Assembly (NCBI GenBank): GCA_009699875.1
Contig: WLNI01000001.1
Coordinates: 310,001-374,000, forward strand
From: Actinomycetota bacterium
GTDB lineage: Bacteria; Actinomycetota; Acidimicrobiia; Acidimicrobiales; RAAP-2
DNA length: 64,000 nt
Reading direction: 5' to 3'
Shown here: positions 51,990-61,104 of the stretch, one piece after another
Layout: every line of letters begins with the position of its first letter
Position numbering within the stretch: the first letter of the stretch is position 1
Notes under the pieces: generated by a model
The model's database searches: none
What the model was told of the DNA's origin: nothing
Seen by the model: the letters and a program-made list of their open reading frames with translations, nothing else
Position numbers and translations under genes: made by a program

Positions 51990-53413
51990 GTGGTTGTTGC
52001 GCGATACGCATCTCTGGCCGCTGCGTAGCGCCGAAGTGCTTCTTCGCGCTCTGCTTTGAGGTCAACAAGTGGCGCGGGGTAACTCGATTGGTGGAGGAGT
52101 CCCACCCCTCCCCCGGGTTGAAGGACGTCGGGTGCGGGGATTCCAGCAAGTTCTTCGACGTAGCGATGGATATAGGCGCCGTTTGGATCAAAGCGTTGCG
52201 CTTGAGCGACGGGATTGAAGATCCTGTGGAAGGGAGCGGCGTCAGTCCCCGTCCCAGCCGTCCACTGCCACCCTTGTTGGTTCGATGCAAGGTCCCCGTC
52301 CACGAGGCGCCACATGAACCATCGCGCTCCCCATCGCCAGTCGAGATGAAGGTGCTTGATCAAAAAACTCGCACTTACCATTCGGGCTCGATTGTGCATT
52401 GTCCCCTCCTTCAGGAGTTGACGCATCGCGGCGTCGACGAGTGGGATTCCCGTCTCGCCTCGAGCCCAGCACCGAAATCGTTCTTCGGCCCGCTCCCCGC
52501 CGTCCCACTCAAGGCCCGCCATCTGAGGTTGGAGCGCGTCTCGAACCGAATGTGGTGCCGTGAAGAGGACGTCGGCGTAGAACTCTCGCCAGCAGATCTC
52601 CGAGCGAAAGGTGGCTCGCCCACCTCCAGCTCCTTGCGACGCGGCCAGGACGGTTCGTGGATGAATACAGCCAAAGCGAAGATAGGGCCCAAGGCCTGAC
52701 GTTCCGTTGCGCTCCAAGATGTCTCGGCCTTCGCCGTAGTCATCGACTCGATCATCAATGAACTCCTCGAGTATGGCCAGCGCTGCGTTCTCGCCTGGTT
52801 GGGGAAGCGTTGCAGGTGGACCATCTGGAAGATCACCAAAGAGTAGGGGTCGCCGAGTGCCTCCGAGTCGACGCATCACTTCGTATTCGGTGTCACTTGG
52901 CGCTTCGAGCCACTTCACGTCTGGCACCCCAAGCACCACATGTGGACCGCGAACTTCCCACCGTCGGCGATACGCTGAAAACACTTTGAGCGGGAGATCT
53001 TTTTCCGAACGAACGGTGCCAGGCTCTACGGCATAAGGCGACGACATTGAGATCAGTTCAGCGCCTTGATCTTGAAGAGCGCTCGCCACTCTGGCGTCTC
53101 GAGCGAGTCCTTCTGGGGCAAAATCACCGGTCACGAGCACTGAACGTGCCCCAATCTCTTTGGCGAGTGCTGGCACCACGGTCGCTGGATCTCCACTACG
53201 CAGGGTCAACGGCACTCCCATGGATTCAGAGAGCGCCTCCAAGCAGCCAATCAAAAACTCCACCCGCGTTGGCCCCGACGGTCCTAAAAATGTCTCGTCT
53301 ACGACGAAGAGCGGCACCACACCCTCTCCTCCACTTCGCCGAATCGCTTCATGGAGTGCTGGGTGGTCACCCAGTCGGAGATCCCGACGAAACCAGAGAA
53401 TGCTTGGCGCCAC
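51986..53413 (-). CDS. phr: Deoxyribodipyrimidine photolyase
   Basis: 475 residues. The N-terminal alpha/beta domain starts ILWFRRDLRLGDHPAL and would hold the antenna cofactor, and the C-terminal helical FAD domain has ELxxREFY-like EICWREFYADVLF, GxTGxPLVDAAMRQL, NRARM and DGDLASNQQGWQW. These are class I CPD photolyase features. Light-driven repair of cyclobutane dimers suggests a sunlit habitat, although this is weak evidence. It is preceded by recO and overlaps hemW. Confidence 0.95.
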   Translation of the reverse strand: MAPSILWFRRDLRLGDHPALHEAIRRSGGEGVVPLFVVDETFLGPSGPTRVEFLIGCLEALSESMGVPLTLRSGDPATVVPALAKEIGARSVLVTGDFAPEGLARDARVASALQDQGAELISMSSPYAVEPGTVRSEKDLPLKVFSAYRRRWEVRGPHVVLGVPDVKWLEAPSDTEYEVMRRLGGTRRPLLFGDLPDGPPATLPQPGENAALAILEEFIDDRVDDYGEGRDILERNGTSGLGPYLRFGCIHPRTVLAASQGAGGGRATFRSEICWREFYADVLFTAPHSVRDALQPQMAGLEWDGGERAEERFRCWARGETGIPLVDAAMRQLLKEGTMHNRARMVSASFLIKHLHLDWRWGARWFMWRLVDGDLASNQQGWQWTAGTGTDAAPFHRIFNPVAQAQRFDPNGAYIHRYVEELAGIPAPDVLQPGGGVGLLHQSSYPAPLVDLKAEREEALRRYAAARDAYRATTT

Positions 53414-53418
53414 GGCGA

Positions 53419-54147
53419 CTAGATCCCTGCCGCGGAGCGAACCGCTTTGAGTCGTCGGTCAAGATGAACTTCCATGACTTCAGTTGCTAAGGCTTCTAAC
53501 TCTTCCGCACCTTGTGGAGGTGCTCCTGCTAATACCCCTCCTAAGTCGCCTCCCACAATCCTGCGCAGCAGAAGCAATGCATCAGGAGAAATGGAGCGAC
53601 CTCGCCGACACGATCGACAAAGCACACCTCCCTCCAAAAGATCGAAGGCGACGATATCTAAACTGTCTTCCCCGCAGCTCGCACAGACATCGACAATGGG
53701 GCCAGCTCCTTCGAGTTCGAGCATCCGGAAAAAAAATGACGGGGCCACCAGAGTCGGGTATCGTGTTGGATCATCAAGGACTCGAAGCGCTCGGGTCAAT
53801 GTCTCGAGGACCCGGACATCTGGTTGACCTTCTTGCGTGACTTGATCGATGACTTCAAGCATCGAAAGGCCCGCTGACATTCGTGTGAGATCCTCTCGGA
53901 CATTCCAGTAGCGCTCAATGACTTCGACCTGATTCACGATGTCAAGGTCACTTCGACCACGCCAAAGCATCAACGAAACATTGGTTAAGGGCTCAAGACG
54001 CGATCCGAACTTCGACCCAGTTTTTCGGACCCCTTTGGCTACGGCTCGGACTTTCCCGTGTTCTTTGGTCAGCGCCACAATGATCCGGTCAGCTTCACCG
54101 AGACGATAGGTGCGAATAATCACTCCCTCGTCGCGAAACTGGCTCAT
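53419..54147 (-). CDS. recO: DNA repair protein RecO
   Basis: 242 residues. An N-terminal OB fold (DEGVIIRTYRLGEADRII) is followed by a helical domain and a zinc finger with CASCGE and CRSCRRG pairs. RecO loads RecA onto SSB-coated DNA with RecR. The start overlaps the stop of the small membrane protein gene (ATGA). The era-recO-glyS neighbourhood is conserved. Confidence 0.94.
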   Translation of the reverse strand: MSQFRDEGVIIRTYRLGEADRIIVALTKEHGKVRAVAKGVRKTGSKFGSRLEPLTNVSLMLWRGRSDLDIVNQVEVIERYWNVREDLTRMSAGLSMLEVIDQVTQEGQPDVRVLETLTRALRVLDDPTRYPTLVAPSFFFRMLELEGAGPIVDVCASCGEDSLDIVAFDLLEGGVLCRSCRRGRSISPDALLLLRRIVGGDLGGVLAGAPPQGAEELEALATEVMEVHLDRRLKAVRSAAGI

Positions 54148-54380
54148 GGTGCGTCCTTCACTTCGGGCTCGGTCGCCTCCCGATCTGGTTGATTGAACTC
54201 TTGGGGTTTGCGTTCAATCCCGAGATACGAGTTCAACCAGTTTCCTGCTCCTACCAGGACGGTAATCGCGACGATGGCAAGGAGCACGTTTCGAATCTGC
54301 GAATTCTGTGCAAATGAGGCCACGATGGCGAAGATCACGACGAGTGATCCAAGAACGATGCCGATTTTGGTGTACTTCAT
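54144..54380 (-). CDS. Small two-helix membrane protein of unknown function
   Basis: 78 residues with two hydrophobic segments (about 5-24 and 30-46) and an acidic, proline-rich C-terminal tail (RKPQEFNQPD...). It overlaps uppS upstream and recO downstream by four bases each, which strongly supports translation. The role is unknown. Confidence 0.78.
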   Translation of the reverse strand: MKYTKIGIVLGSLVVIFAIVASFAQNSQIRNVLLAIVAITVLVGAGNWLNSYLGIERKPQEFNQPDREATEPEVKDAP

Positions 54381-55147
54381 GTTTCGAGTCCACCGTAGCG
54401 ACGTTCTCGACGTTGGAATTCCAATACTGCTTCATAGAGATGCTCACGGCGGAAGTCGGGCCAGAGGACCTCGGGGAAGACCAGCTCCGAATAGGCCATT
54501 TCCCATAAGAGATAGTTCGAGATTCGATGTTCACCAGACGTCCGAACTACCAAATCTGGATCGGGCATATCTGGGTGATAGAGATGCTTTCGAAGTGCTT
54601 TTTCCGTCACATTTTTCTCCGCGACCCCTTCGGCCACCATTGCTTTCACTGCGTCAATAATTTCAGCCCTGCCGCCGTAGTTGAAGGCCATCGTCAGTGT
54701 GAGCCGACGGTTCTTCTTCGTCAACTCTGCCGACTCGTCCATCTGCTTCAGCACTCTTCGAGGCACTCGCCAATCGCGGCGGCCAGAAAAACGAATACGA
54801 ACTCCTTTTTCATTGAGTTCATCTCGCCGACGCATGAGAAGTGACTCATTGAATCCCATGAGATAGCGAACTTCGTCGGCAGGCCGCCTCCAGTTCTCGG
54901 TCGAGAAGGCATACATGGTGAGCCACTTGACCCCAAGGGCCAATGCGCCATCGACCGCATCGACAAGGGCAATCTCTCCAGCTGCGTGCCCTTCCGTTCG
55001 AGGAAGGCCTCGTTGATTGGCCCAGCGACCATTTCCATCCATCACACACGCCACATGGGTCGGAATTCGGCTTCGATCAAGCTCGACCGGGATCTCTGCA
55101 ACCTTGCCAGGGTCCTGATCTGGCGGTGGTGGTGGCGTTTCAGGCAC
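54377..55147 (-). CDS. uppS: Isoprenyl diphosphate synthase (undecaprenyl/decaprenyl type)
   Basis: 256-residue cis-prenyltransferase. HVACVMDGNGRWA (31-43) carries the catalytic aspartate D37, followed by RTEGHAAG, FSTENWRRP, GGRAEIIDA and the C-terminal DPDLVVRTSGEHRISNYLLW block. It makes the polyprenyl carrier for cell wall synthesis. The first 20 residues are proline-rich and not part of the fold. The GTG start faces the divergent dinG across 70 bases. Confidence 0.96.
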   Translation of the reverse strand: MPETPPPPPDQDPGKVAEIPVELDRSRIPTHVACVMDGNGRWANQRGLPRTEGHAAGEIALVDAVDGALALGVKWLTMYAFSTENWRRPADEVRYLMGFNESLLMRRRDELNEKGVRIRFSGRRDWRVPRRVLKQMDESAELTKKNRRLTLTMAFNYGGRAEIIDAVKAMVAEGVAEKNVTEKALRKHLYHPDMPDPDLVVRTSGEHRISNYLLWEMAYSELVFPEVLWPDFRREHLYEAVLEFQRRERRYGGLET

Positions 55148-55217
55148 CTTCTGAACCTACCCGGAAGAAGTGACGGTGGCGCTCCATAGGGACGTAGTCC
55201 CACTACGGTGCTTAAAA

Positions 55218-57152
55218 ATGCCTGATGACACGCCTCTGAGCCAAGAAGAGATTGAGTCCCTCGGCCCCGTGGGCGTGGCGCTGCGACGGGTGACTCGTTC
55301 ACTGCCAGATGGCGGAGAGGAGCGACCCGGCCAGATCACGATGGCCCAGGCCGTTGAGGAGGCGTTCGTCGAGTCTCGTCACCTTCTTGTCCAAGCGGGA
55401 ACTGGAACGGGGAAGTCGCTGGCCTACCTCGTCCCCGCGGCGCAACTCGGAAGGCCAGTCATCGTCGCCACTGCCACCAAAGCCCTCCAAGAACAACTCG
55501 CCAGCCGAGATCTTCCACTCGTCGCCACCACCTTGGGCGACATTCGTGTGGCGGTTCTGAAGGGTCGAGCAAACTATGTCTGTCGACAAAAAATTAGCGA
55601 ATTGGAAGAGCGTGGCTTCCAGTCAGCCTTAGAAGACGAAGAAGATAGCAACGCCCCAGGTGCACAACGACTCGTTGGACAGATCCAGCAACTCATGAAC
55701 TGGGAGAAGACCTCCGCCACGGGTGATCGCTCTGAACTTGGTGAAGACGTTTCTGATCGAGCGTGGTCGATGGTTTCAACTGGCCCTCGAGAATGCCCTG
55801 GCGCCTTTAACTGCCCCCAAGGTTCTCGATGCTTCGCTGAGTTTGCCCGAGCGAATGCGGCATCGGCGAACATCGTGGTCATCAATCTTCATCTCCTTGG
55901 AGCGCACCTCGCTAGTGGCGGAACCTTGCTTCCAGAACACGACGCCATTGTCATCGACGAGGTCCATGAACTCGAAGGTGTGATGACCCAATCTCTGGGA
56001 GTTGAAATCACTCCGGGACGCTTGCGATCCCTCGGGGGCCTCGCCCGGCCCTATCTCACCGGAACGGGGCTCGACGCCGCAAGCTCGCTGGTCCAAATCG
56101 GCGATGGTCTGGCCTCACTCTTGGGCGAGATCAGCGAATCAAGTGCAATTGAGCTCAACGACCACGTCGACCTTGGCGTCACACTTCGCCAAGCAGACGA
56201 AGCGACGCGCAGAATTCTCTCGGGGTTGCGCGGCACACAGGAAAATCCTGAACCATCATCAGCCCGAGCTCTTTCTGCTGCCACTCGTCTGTTAGAAGAA
56301 CTTGAAAGGCTTCGATCTCCCGGCGACGATGACGTGCTCTTTGTTGAGGGAAGAGGAAATTCTCGGGCCCTCACGCTTTCTCCGATTGATGTAGGCCCCG
56401 CATTAGTCTCGGGCCTCTTTGAGCAAGCAACCGTGGTGATGACAAGTGCGACCGTCCCTCAAAAACTTTCTCAACGCCTCGGGCTCCTCGAAGGAGATGT
56501 TGACCAGATTGATGTGGGGTCACCATTTGATTTTCCAAACCAAAGCATGCTCTACGTGGCCAAAGCCATTGGAGATCGCCGGGCCGATGATGCAGAAGAG
56601 CGGATTGCCGACGAGATCAGTCTCTTGATCAATGCTGCAGGTGGGCGCACCCTGGCGCTCTTCACCTCTCGACGAGCACTTGAAAAGGTCTCTGATCTTG
56701 TAGCGAACCAGGTTGACCACCCCATTCTCGTTCAGGGTTCAGCAGGGAATCGAGCACTTATCGAGCGCTTTCGAGAAGAAGAAGATGCCTGTCTCTTTGC
56801 CACAATGGGACTCTGGCAAGGCCTTGACGTCCCTGGCCGAAGCTTGTCGCTTGTCGTGATTGATCGGCTTCCCTTTGGCCGACCTGATGACCCACTCTTA
56901 GAAGCTCGACGGGCTCGTGCGGGATCCCAAGCGTTTTCACTCGTCGATCTCCCACGTGCGGCAACGCTTCTGGCTCAAGGTGCGGGTCGACTCATTCGAA
57001 CAGATACTGATCGCGGGGTGGTCGCGGTTATGGATGATCGCTTAGCCACGGCGAACTACCGATCGACATTGTTGGCATCGCTGCCACCAATGAAGCGGAG
57101 CATAGAGAGAGTTGACGTCATTGCGTTTCTCCACGACATTGTCCCAAACTAG
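55218..57152 (+). CDS. dinG: DinG-type ATP-dependent helicase with iron-sulfur cluster
   Basis: 644 residues, superfamily 2, XPD-like. Walker A AGTGTGKS is at 60-67 and the DEVH box at 247-250. Cysteines C122, C193, C199 and C205 sit almost exactly where E. coli DinG places its 4Fe-4S ligands. The C-terminal half holds TSATVP, FTSRRALEKVS, ATMGLWQGLDVPG and QGAGRLIRT helicase motifs. I chose the ATG at 55218, since the open upstream part lacks homology. DinG unwinds R-loops and G-quadruplexes in other bacteria. No LexA box is seen. Confidence 0.94.
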   Translation: MPDDTPLSQEEIESLGPVGVALRRVTRSLPDGGEERPGQITMAQAVEEAFVESRHLLVQAGTGTGKSLAYLVPAAQLGRPVIVATATKALQEQLASRDLPLVATTLGDIRVAVLKGRANYVCRQKISELEERGFQSALEDEEDSNAPGAQRLVGQIQQLMNWEKTSATGDRSELGEDVSDRAWSMVSTGPRECPGAFNCPQGSRCFAEFARANAASANIVVINLHLLGAHLASGGTLLPEHDAIVIDEVHELEGVMTQSLGVEITPGRLRSLGGLARPYLTGTGLDAASSLVQIGDGLASLLGEISESSAIELNDHVDLGVTLRQADEATRRILSGLRGTQENPEPSSARALSAATRLLEELERLRSPGDDDVLFVEGRGNSRALTLSPIDVGPALVSGLFEQATVVMTSATVPQKLSQRLGLLEGDVDQIDVGSPFDFPNQSMLYVAKAIGDRRADDAEERIADEISLLINAAGGRTLALFTSRRALEKVSDLVANQVDHPILVQGSAGNRALIERFREEEDACLFATMGLWQGLDVPGRSLSLVVIDRLPFGRPDDPLLEARRARAGSQAFSLVDLPRAATLLAQGAGRLIRTDTDRGVVAVMDDRLATANYRSTLLASLPPMKRSIERVDVIAFLHDIVPN

Positions 57153-57180
57153 GGCGACCAACGTCGTTTCAGCTTGAAGT

Positions 57181-57354
57181 TCAGGTACGTCGAGGACGCT
57201 GGACTAAGAGTCCAATGACGAAGAGGATGATCCCCGCAATCACAATAAAGATATTGAAGTGGCGACCAAAGAGTCCGACGCCAGCGAGGAAGACTACGGC
57301 GGCGATTCCTGCGATAAATGCGGCAAGGTAGCCACGACTTCGAGTGCTGTCCAT
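57181..57354 (-). CDS. Small two-helix membrane protein of unknown function
   Basis: 57 residues with two hydrophobic segments (about 10-26 and 33-51) and a basic C terminus (QRPRRT). ATG at 57354 has GGAG six bases upstream, preferable to the GTG four codons earlier. It is preceded by a candidate terminator and lies tail-to-tail with dinG. Unknown role. Confidence 0.65.
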   Translation of the reverse strand: MDSTRSRGYLAAFIAGIAAVVFLAGVGLFGRHFNIFIVIAGIILFVIGLLVQRPRRT

Positions 57355-57444
57355 CAATCTCTCCACTTCTTCATGTGCTTGCGTTAAATCAAACGCTATC
57401 TCTCACCAGACCGCCATAGCGGGATACGTTATTTCCGAGCGTTT

Positions 57445-57470
57445 AAAACTCCTCAACTCGGAGGTGGAGT
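57445..57470 (-). terminator. Candidate intrinsic terminator
   Basis: On the minus strand an ACTCC/GGAGT stem (alternative inner stem CCTC/GAGG) is followed by TTTT. It lies 15 bases after the stop of the 212-residue gene, suitable for ending that transcript. The stem is short and no calculation was done. Confidence 0.4.
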
Positions 57471-57484
57471 AGGTTCAGGAACTT

Positions 57485-58123
57485 CTAGCCACAAACTGTG
57501 TAGGAGTTTTGGAATTCATCTTGGAGAACACGAGCATTTTCATAGCGCGTGTCACACACAAGCTCCTCATCTAACACTCTCGATTCGTAGCGCCAACCCT
57601 CTGGCATCGCCAGTCGATCACCGAGGCTGAGCAAGGCCGCTTCATCCATGGTCGGGTCAACAAACTTTGAGAGCGCCTGCATGACGTACCGAACACCGTC
57701 TGGATTAATCAATTCGTAGATCCTGCGTCCTTTGGCCCAGGTGAAGATGGTCTGGCGATCAACAGAACTTTCGGCATACCCTCCACCCTGAAGACTTTCG
57801 AGTGGGAACGTTACCGTTGCAATGTGGCGCATCTCGAGTCCTTGGAAATTCTCAAGAACCATTTCAGGGGCTCCACCGTCTTTCCCGAGCGTGTCAATTA
57901 CCCAGTTCCGAGGTCCATTACGGATCGCAACCGTTGCCCCTCGCTCTTGAGCGAGAAGATCTGTATCAACGGCGTCCCACAAATCTTGGGGGCAGTCGTT
58001 GATGAATTGGGTTCCCCACACTTCTGCGGTGAGCGACGTATCGCTCAACGTAGCGAAGAGGAATTCGCCGTAGCGGACCATGAACATCTCTTCCATCAGA
58101 ACCCCTGGAGTGCTCATCGTCAT
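57485..58123 (-). CDS. Soluble protein of unknown function
   Basis: 212 residues, acidic, no membrane segment or known motif. It contains an aromatic-rich start, a GPRNWVIDTLG segment (about 69-79), GLEMRHIATV (about 94-103) and the repeated TWAKGRRIYEL type strands of a mixed fold. Two cysteines lie near the C terminus. I do not recognise the family; the composition and clean start suggest a real gene. It is flanked by small membrane proteins. Confidence 0.72.
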   Translation of the reverse strand: MTMSTPGVLMEEMFMVRYGEFLFATLSDTSLTAEVWGTQFINDCPQDLWDAVDTDLLAQERGATVAIRNGPRNWVIDTLGKDGGAPEMVLENFQGLEMRHIATVTFPLESLQGGGYAESSVDRQTIFTWAKGRRIYELINPDGVRYVMQALSKFVDPTMDEAALLSLGDRLAMPEGWRYESRVLDEELVCDTRYENARVLQDEFQNSYTVCG

Positions 58124-58169
58124 TTTCCTCTTTTCTTTTGGATAGCCCCACTATAGGGAGATTCCATCC

Positions 58170-58364
58170 TCAATTCTTTTTCCGTCGAGAAAAATATCGA
58201 GCTGAGAGAATGAACGGGACATAGGTAATCGCTCCGAATAGCAGCCCGTAGCCAAATGAAGACCACGTCCAACTCGAGCGCACCAACATTTCAGCAAGGG
58301 CAAGCGCAAGGGTCCAGAGAAGAAAACCAAGAAAATATCGAGCGAAAACGAGCAGTTTTATCAT
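58170..58364 (-). CDS. Small two-helix membrane protein of unknown function
   Basis: 64 residues with two hydrophobic stretches (about 3-28 and 35-54) and a basic end (FSRRKKN). It lies 27 bases downstream of era on the same strand. No family is recognised, and the short length limits confidence. Confidence 0.6.
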   Translation of the reverse strand: MIKLLVFARYFLGFLLWTLALALAEMLVRSSWTWSSFGYGLLFGAITYVPFILSARYFSRRKKN

Positions 58365-58391
58365 TGCCCGAATGTAGCCGATGTGGATCTT

Positions 58392-59297
58392 TTAGATCCC
58401 AAATCGATCAAGAACTTCGGGGCGACTTTGCCAGTGTTTTTCCACCCTGACGTAGAGATCGATGTGCGTCCCCGGGGGAAGCTGGGCTCGAACGGCTGTC
58501 CCAACTTCTTTGAGAACCTCTCCACCCTTTCCGATCACGATCGCCTTTTGCGAATCTCTCTCCACCAAGATTTCAACACGAATCCATTTGTTTTCCCACT
58601 CAGTGACCTGACAGTGAATCGCGTGAGGAAGTTCATCACGGGTTCGAGCCAAAAGCTGTTCTCTGACTAATTCAGCAACGTGTGAGGCATCCCCCTGGTC
58701 GCTCACCATGTCATCTGGGTAGTAGGAGGGTCCCTCCTCAAGATGGCTAATCACCGCAGTGACCAGTTCGTCGACGCCTTTCCCCTTTTTTGCCGATACA
58801 GGAAAGAACTCGATGTCACGCGCTATTTCTTGAGCCCTCTCTCCGAGGTCACTGGCGATGTCGTCAACCGCTTTGACGGCCGCTAGGAGTTGTGCAGCAG
58901 TCTTTGAAGCCCCGGCCGCATCAGTCTTATTCACCGCGACCATCATCGTCGGCCCACCCCTGAGCGTCACTTCTAATGAGCGACGCAAGACCAATCGATC
59001 CCCAGGACCAATTGCATTGTTGGCCTCAATTAGAGCGATGATGACGTCAACGTCATCAAATGCATTCATGGCTTGTTCATTGAGCCGTTTTCCCAACTGC
59101 GTCTTTGGTCGATGGAGCCCAGGCGTGTCGACGAAAACAACTTGCGCATCTCGCCGAGTTAGCACGCCTCGAATCTGATGGCGAGTGGTGTTGGGTCGCG
59201 AAGAGGTGATCGTCACCTTCTCACCCACAATCCAGTTGACAAGCGTTGATTTTCCTACATTTGGTCGACCCACAATGGTCGCGAATCCCGACCTCAT
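58392..59297 (-). CDS. era: GTPase Era
   Basis: 301 residues; binds 16S rRNA and aids 30S maturation. P-loop GRPNVGKST (10-18), SSRPNTTRH effector loop, DTPG (about 59-62), NKTD and SAKKG define the GTPase domain, and a C-terminal KH domain contains VIGKGGEVLKEVG. The ATG overlaps the stop of the CBS-domain gene by four bases. The ybeY-CBS-era succession is conserved. Confidence 0.97.
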   Translation of the reverse strand: MRSGFATIVGRPNVGKSTLVNWIVGEKVTITSSRPNTTRHQIRGVLTRRDAQVVFVDTPGLHRPKTQLGKRLNEQAMNAFDDVDVIIALIEANNAIGPGDRLVLRRSLEVTLRGGPTMMVAVNKTDAAGASKTAAQLLAAVKAVDDIASDLGERAQEIARDIEFFPVSAKKGKGVDELVTAVISHLEEGPSYYPDDMVSDQGDASHVAELVREQLLARTRDELPHAIHCQVTEWENKWIRVEILVERDSQKAIVIGKGGEVLKEVGTAVRAQLPPGTHIDLYVRVEKHWQSRPEVLDRFGI

Positions 59298-60592
59298 TCC
59301 TCACCACCGTCTTGTGAGCGTGGCGTGAGCCGATGAATTCTGACTCGGTCAATTCTGCGGCCATCGATTCGGTCCGCACTCACAGCGAACCCATCGATTT
59401 CTGCACCCTCGCCCATGTCTGGGACGCCACCCACGACGTCAAGAAGCAGGCCACTGATGGTGTCCCAACTTCCCTTCGGAAGGTCTGCCCCTAAAAGATC
59501 GTCAACTTCGTCGATCGTCATACGTCCCGCAACAAGAAAGGTGTCGTCATCGATTATTTCAACCATTGCCTCTTCAACATCGAACTCGTCAACAATTTCT
59601 CCAACGAGTTCTTCGAGGACGTCTTCAAGAGTGACGACGCCAGCAGTTCCCCCATACTCATCAACAACGATGGCTTGGTGAAACTTTGACTCCTGCATCT
59701 CTTTCAACATCGCGGAGAGTTTCTTCGTCTCAGGGGCAAAGTGAGCATCTCGGACATGGCCCCCGACTGGCTCTTCGCCTTTGCCTTCACGCTCAAGGCG
59801 CACAAGATCCTTAATGAAGGCGATTCCAGTGATGTCATCGACTGATTCTCCATAGATCGGCACTCTCGAAAATCCAGCGTTGAGCGCATCAGCAAGGGCG
59901 GTCGAGACCGTGATGGCGTTTTCAAAAGAGATCACGTCAGGGCGCGGCACCATTACTTCTCGAACAATGGTGTCGCCGAAATCAATCACTGAGTGAATGA
60001 ACTCTCGCCCATGTTGTTCGATCACAGAGTCATCGTGGGCAACGTCAGCCATGGCGAGCAACTCTGACTCGGTGACCAATGCCACGTGGTTCTTTTCTCC
60101 TCGCCTCCCCAAAACAAGGTCCGCAAGACCAATCAGGACGCCAGAGATTGCTCGAATCGGCGGAAATCGAATCAGCCACTCCACGATTGGCGCACTAAGA
60201 AGGGCGGCGCGTTCAGCGTGATGAACTGCCCAGTTTTTTGGGACTGCTTCAAAGAACACAAAGATGATCACCACTTCGAAGATGGTGGCGGCCAAAATCC
60301 CCCATGGCCCCACCCAGCTATCGGCCAGGACGCCGATCAAGGTGGCTGAGACAAGTTGGCAGATCAAGACGAGCAACAACAGGGGGTTCAAGAAGCGTTC
60401 GGGGCGTTCGACGAGTTTGACGAGTGCCACTGAGCCTCTCCGATGGTCGTCAGCTAAGGATTTGGCCTTAATCCGCGAGGTACGCACGAGCGCTGTCTCG
60501 GCTAATGCCAACAGACCAGAAATAATTAAGAGCACCACGACCACGACGCTTAAAACGATTTCTGCTCCCAGCGAAACGCTCGCGAGTATCAC
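59294..60592 (-). CDS. CNNM/hemolysin-family membrane protein with CBS pair
   Basis: 432 residues. The N-terminal DUF21 domain has about four hydrophobic segments (to residue 155 or so), followed by two CBS domains with REVMVPRPDV and HQAIVVDEYGGTAGVVTLEDVLEELVGEI type motifs, and a C-terminal CorC/HlyC transporter-associated domain. The family is implicated in magnesium efflux or homeostasis. The GTG start overlaps the ybeY stop (GTGA). Confidence 0.93.
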   Translation of the reverse strand: MILASVSLGAEIVLSVVVVVLLIISGLLALAETALVRTSRIKAKSLADDHRRGSVALVKLVERPERFLNPLLLLVLICQLVSATLIGVLADSWVGPWGILAATIFEVVIIFVFFEAVPKNWAVHHAERAALLSAPIVEWLIRFPPIRAISGVLIGLADLVLGRRGEKNHVALVTESELLAMADVAHDDSVIEQHGREFIHSVIDFGDTIVREVMVPRPDVISFENAITVSTALADALNAGFSRVPIYGESVDDITGIAFIKDLVRLEREGKGEEPVGGHVRDAHFAPETKKLSAMLKEMQESKFHQAIVVDEYGGTAGVVTLEDVLEELVGEIVDEFDVEEAMVEIIDDDTFLVAGRMTIDEVDDLLGADLPKGSWDTISGLLLDVVGGVPDMGEGAEIDGFAVSADRIDGRRIDRVRIHRLTPRSQDGGEE

Positions 60593-61104
60593 ACTGACCC
60601 AGATTCTTTGGAAAACTGCACCAGAAGTTGCTGTTCTCTGGCTTCCATCTTTTCGGCTTCAGAATCGACCTCGTGGTCCCAGCCCAAGAGGTGCAGCACC
60701 CCGTGGACGACCAAGAGAGAGAGTTCTTGATCCAAGGTCACCCCATGGTCGACGGCGTTTCGCGCAGCCACGCCCGGGCAGATGACAATATCTCCGAGCA
60801 GCATCATGGGGTCGTCGCCCTCGTCTTCTTCGAAACCCGGGCCGGCAGTTCCAGCATCTGGGAATCTTCCAGAAGGGACAGGGTCGTCATCAAGCGGGAA
60901 GCTCAACACGTCGGTCGGTCCCTTCTTCCCCAAGAATCGCTCATTTAAGACGGCAATTGCCTCTTCGTCGACGAAGAAGAGCGACGCTTCAGACGCGTCT
61001 GGAACACCCTGCGCGCGTAACGCTGACGTTGCTAATGCTACAAAACGCTCTAGTGGAATCTCTTGGTCAGCCTGTTCATTAGCGCCAAATACCTCAACGG
61101 TCAT
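60589..61104 (-). CDS. ybeY: Endoribonuclease YbeY
   Basis: 171 residues. The zinc motif HGVLHLLGWDH (134-144) matches HGxLHLxGxDH, and the LNERFLGKKGPTDVLSFP block is conserved. YbeY acts in 16S rRNA 3' end maturation and ribosome quality control. A short acidic insert (FEEDEGDD, about 91-98) extends a surface loop. I chose the ATG at 61104, which overlaps phoH by 11 bases; the longer frame lacks homology. Confidence 0.95.
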   Translation of the reverse strand: MTVEVFGANEQADQEIPLERFVALATSALRAQGVPDASEASLFFVDEEAIAVLNERFLGKKGPTDVLSFPLDDDPVPSGRFPDAGTAGPGFEEDEGDDPMMLLGDIVICPGVAARNAVDHGVTLDQELSLLVVHGVLHLLGWDHEVDSEAEKMEAREQQLLVQFSKESGSV

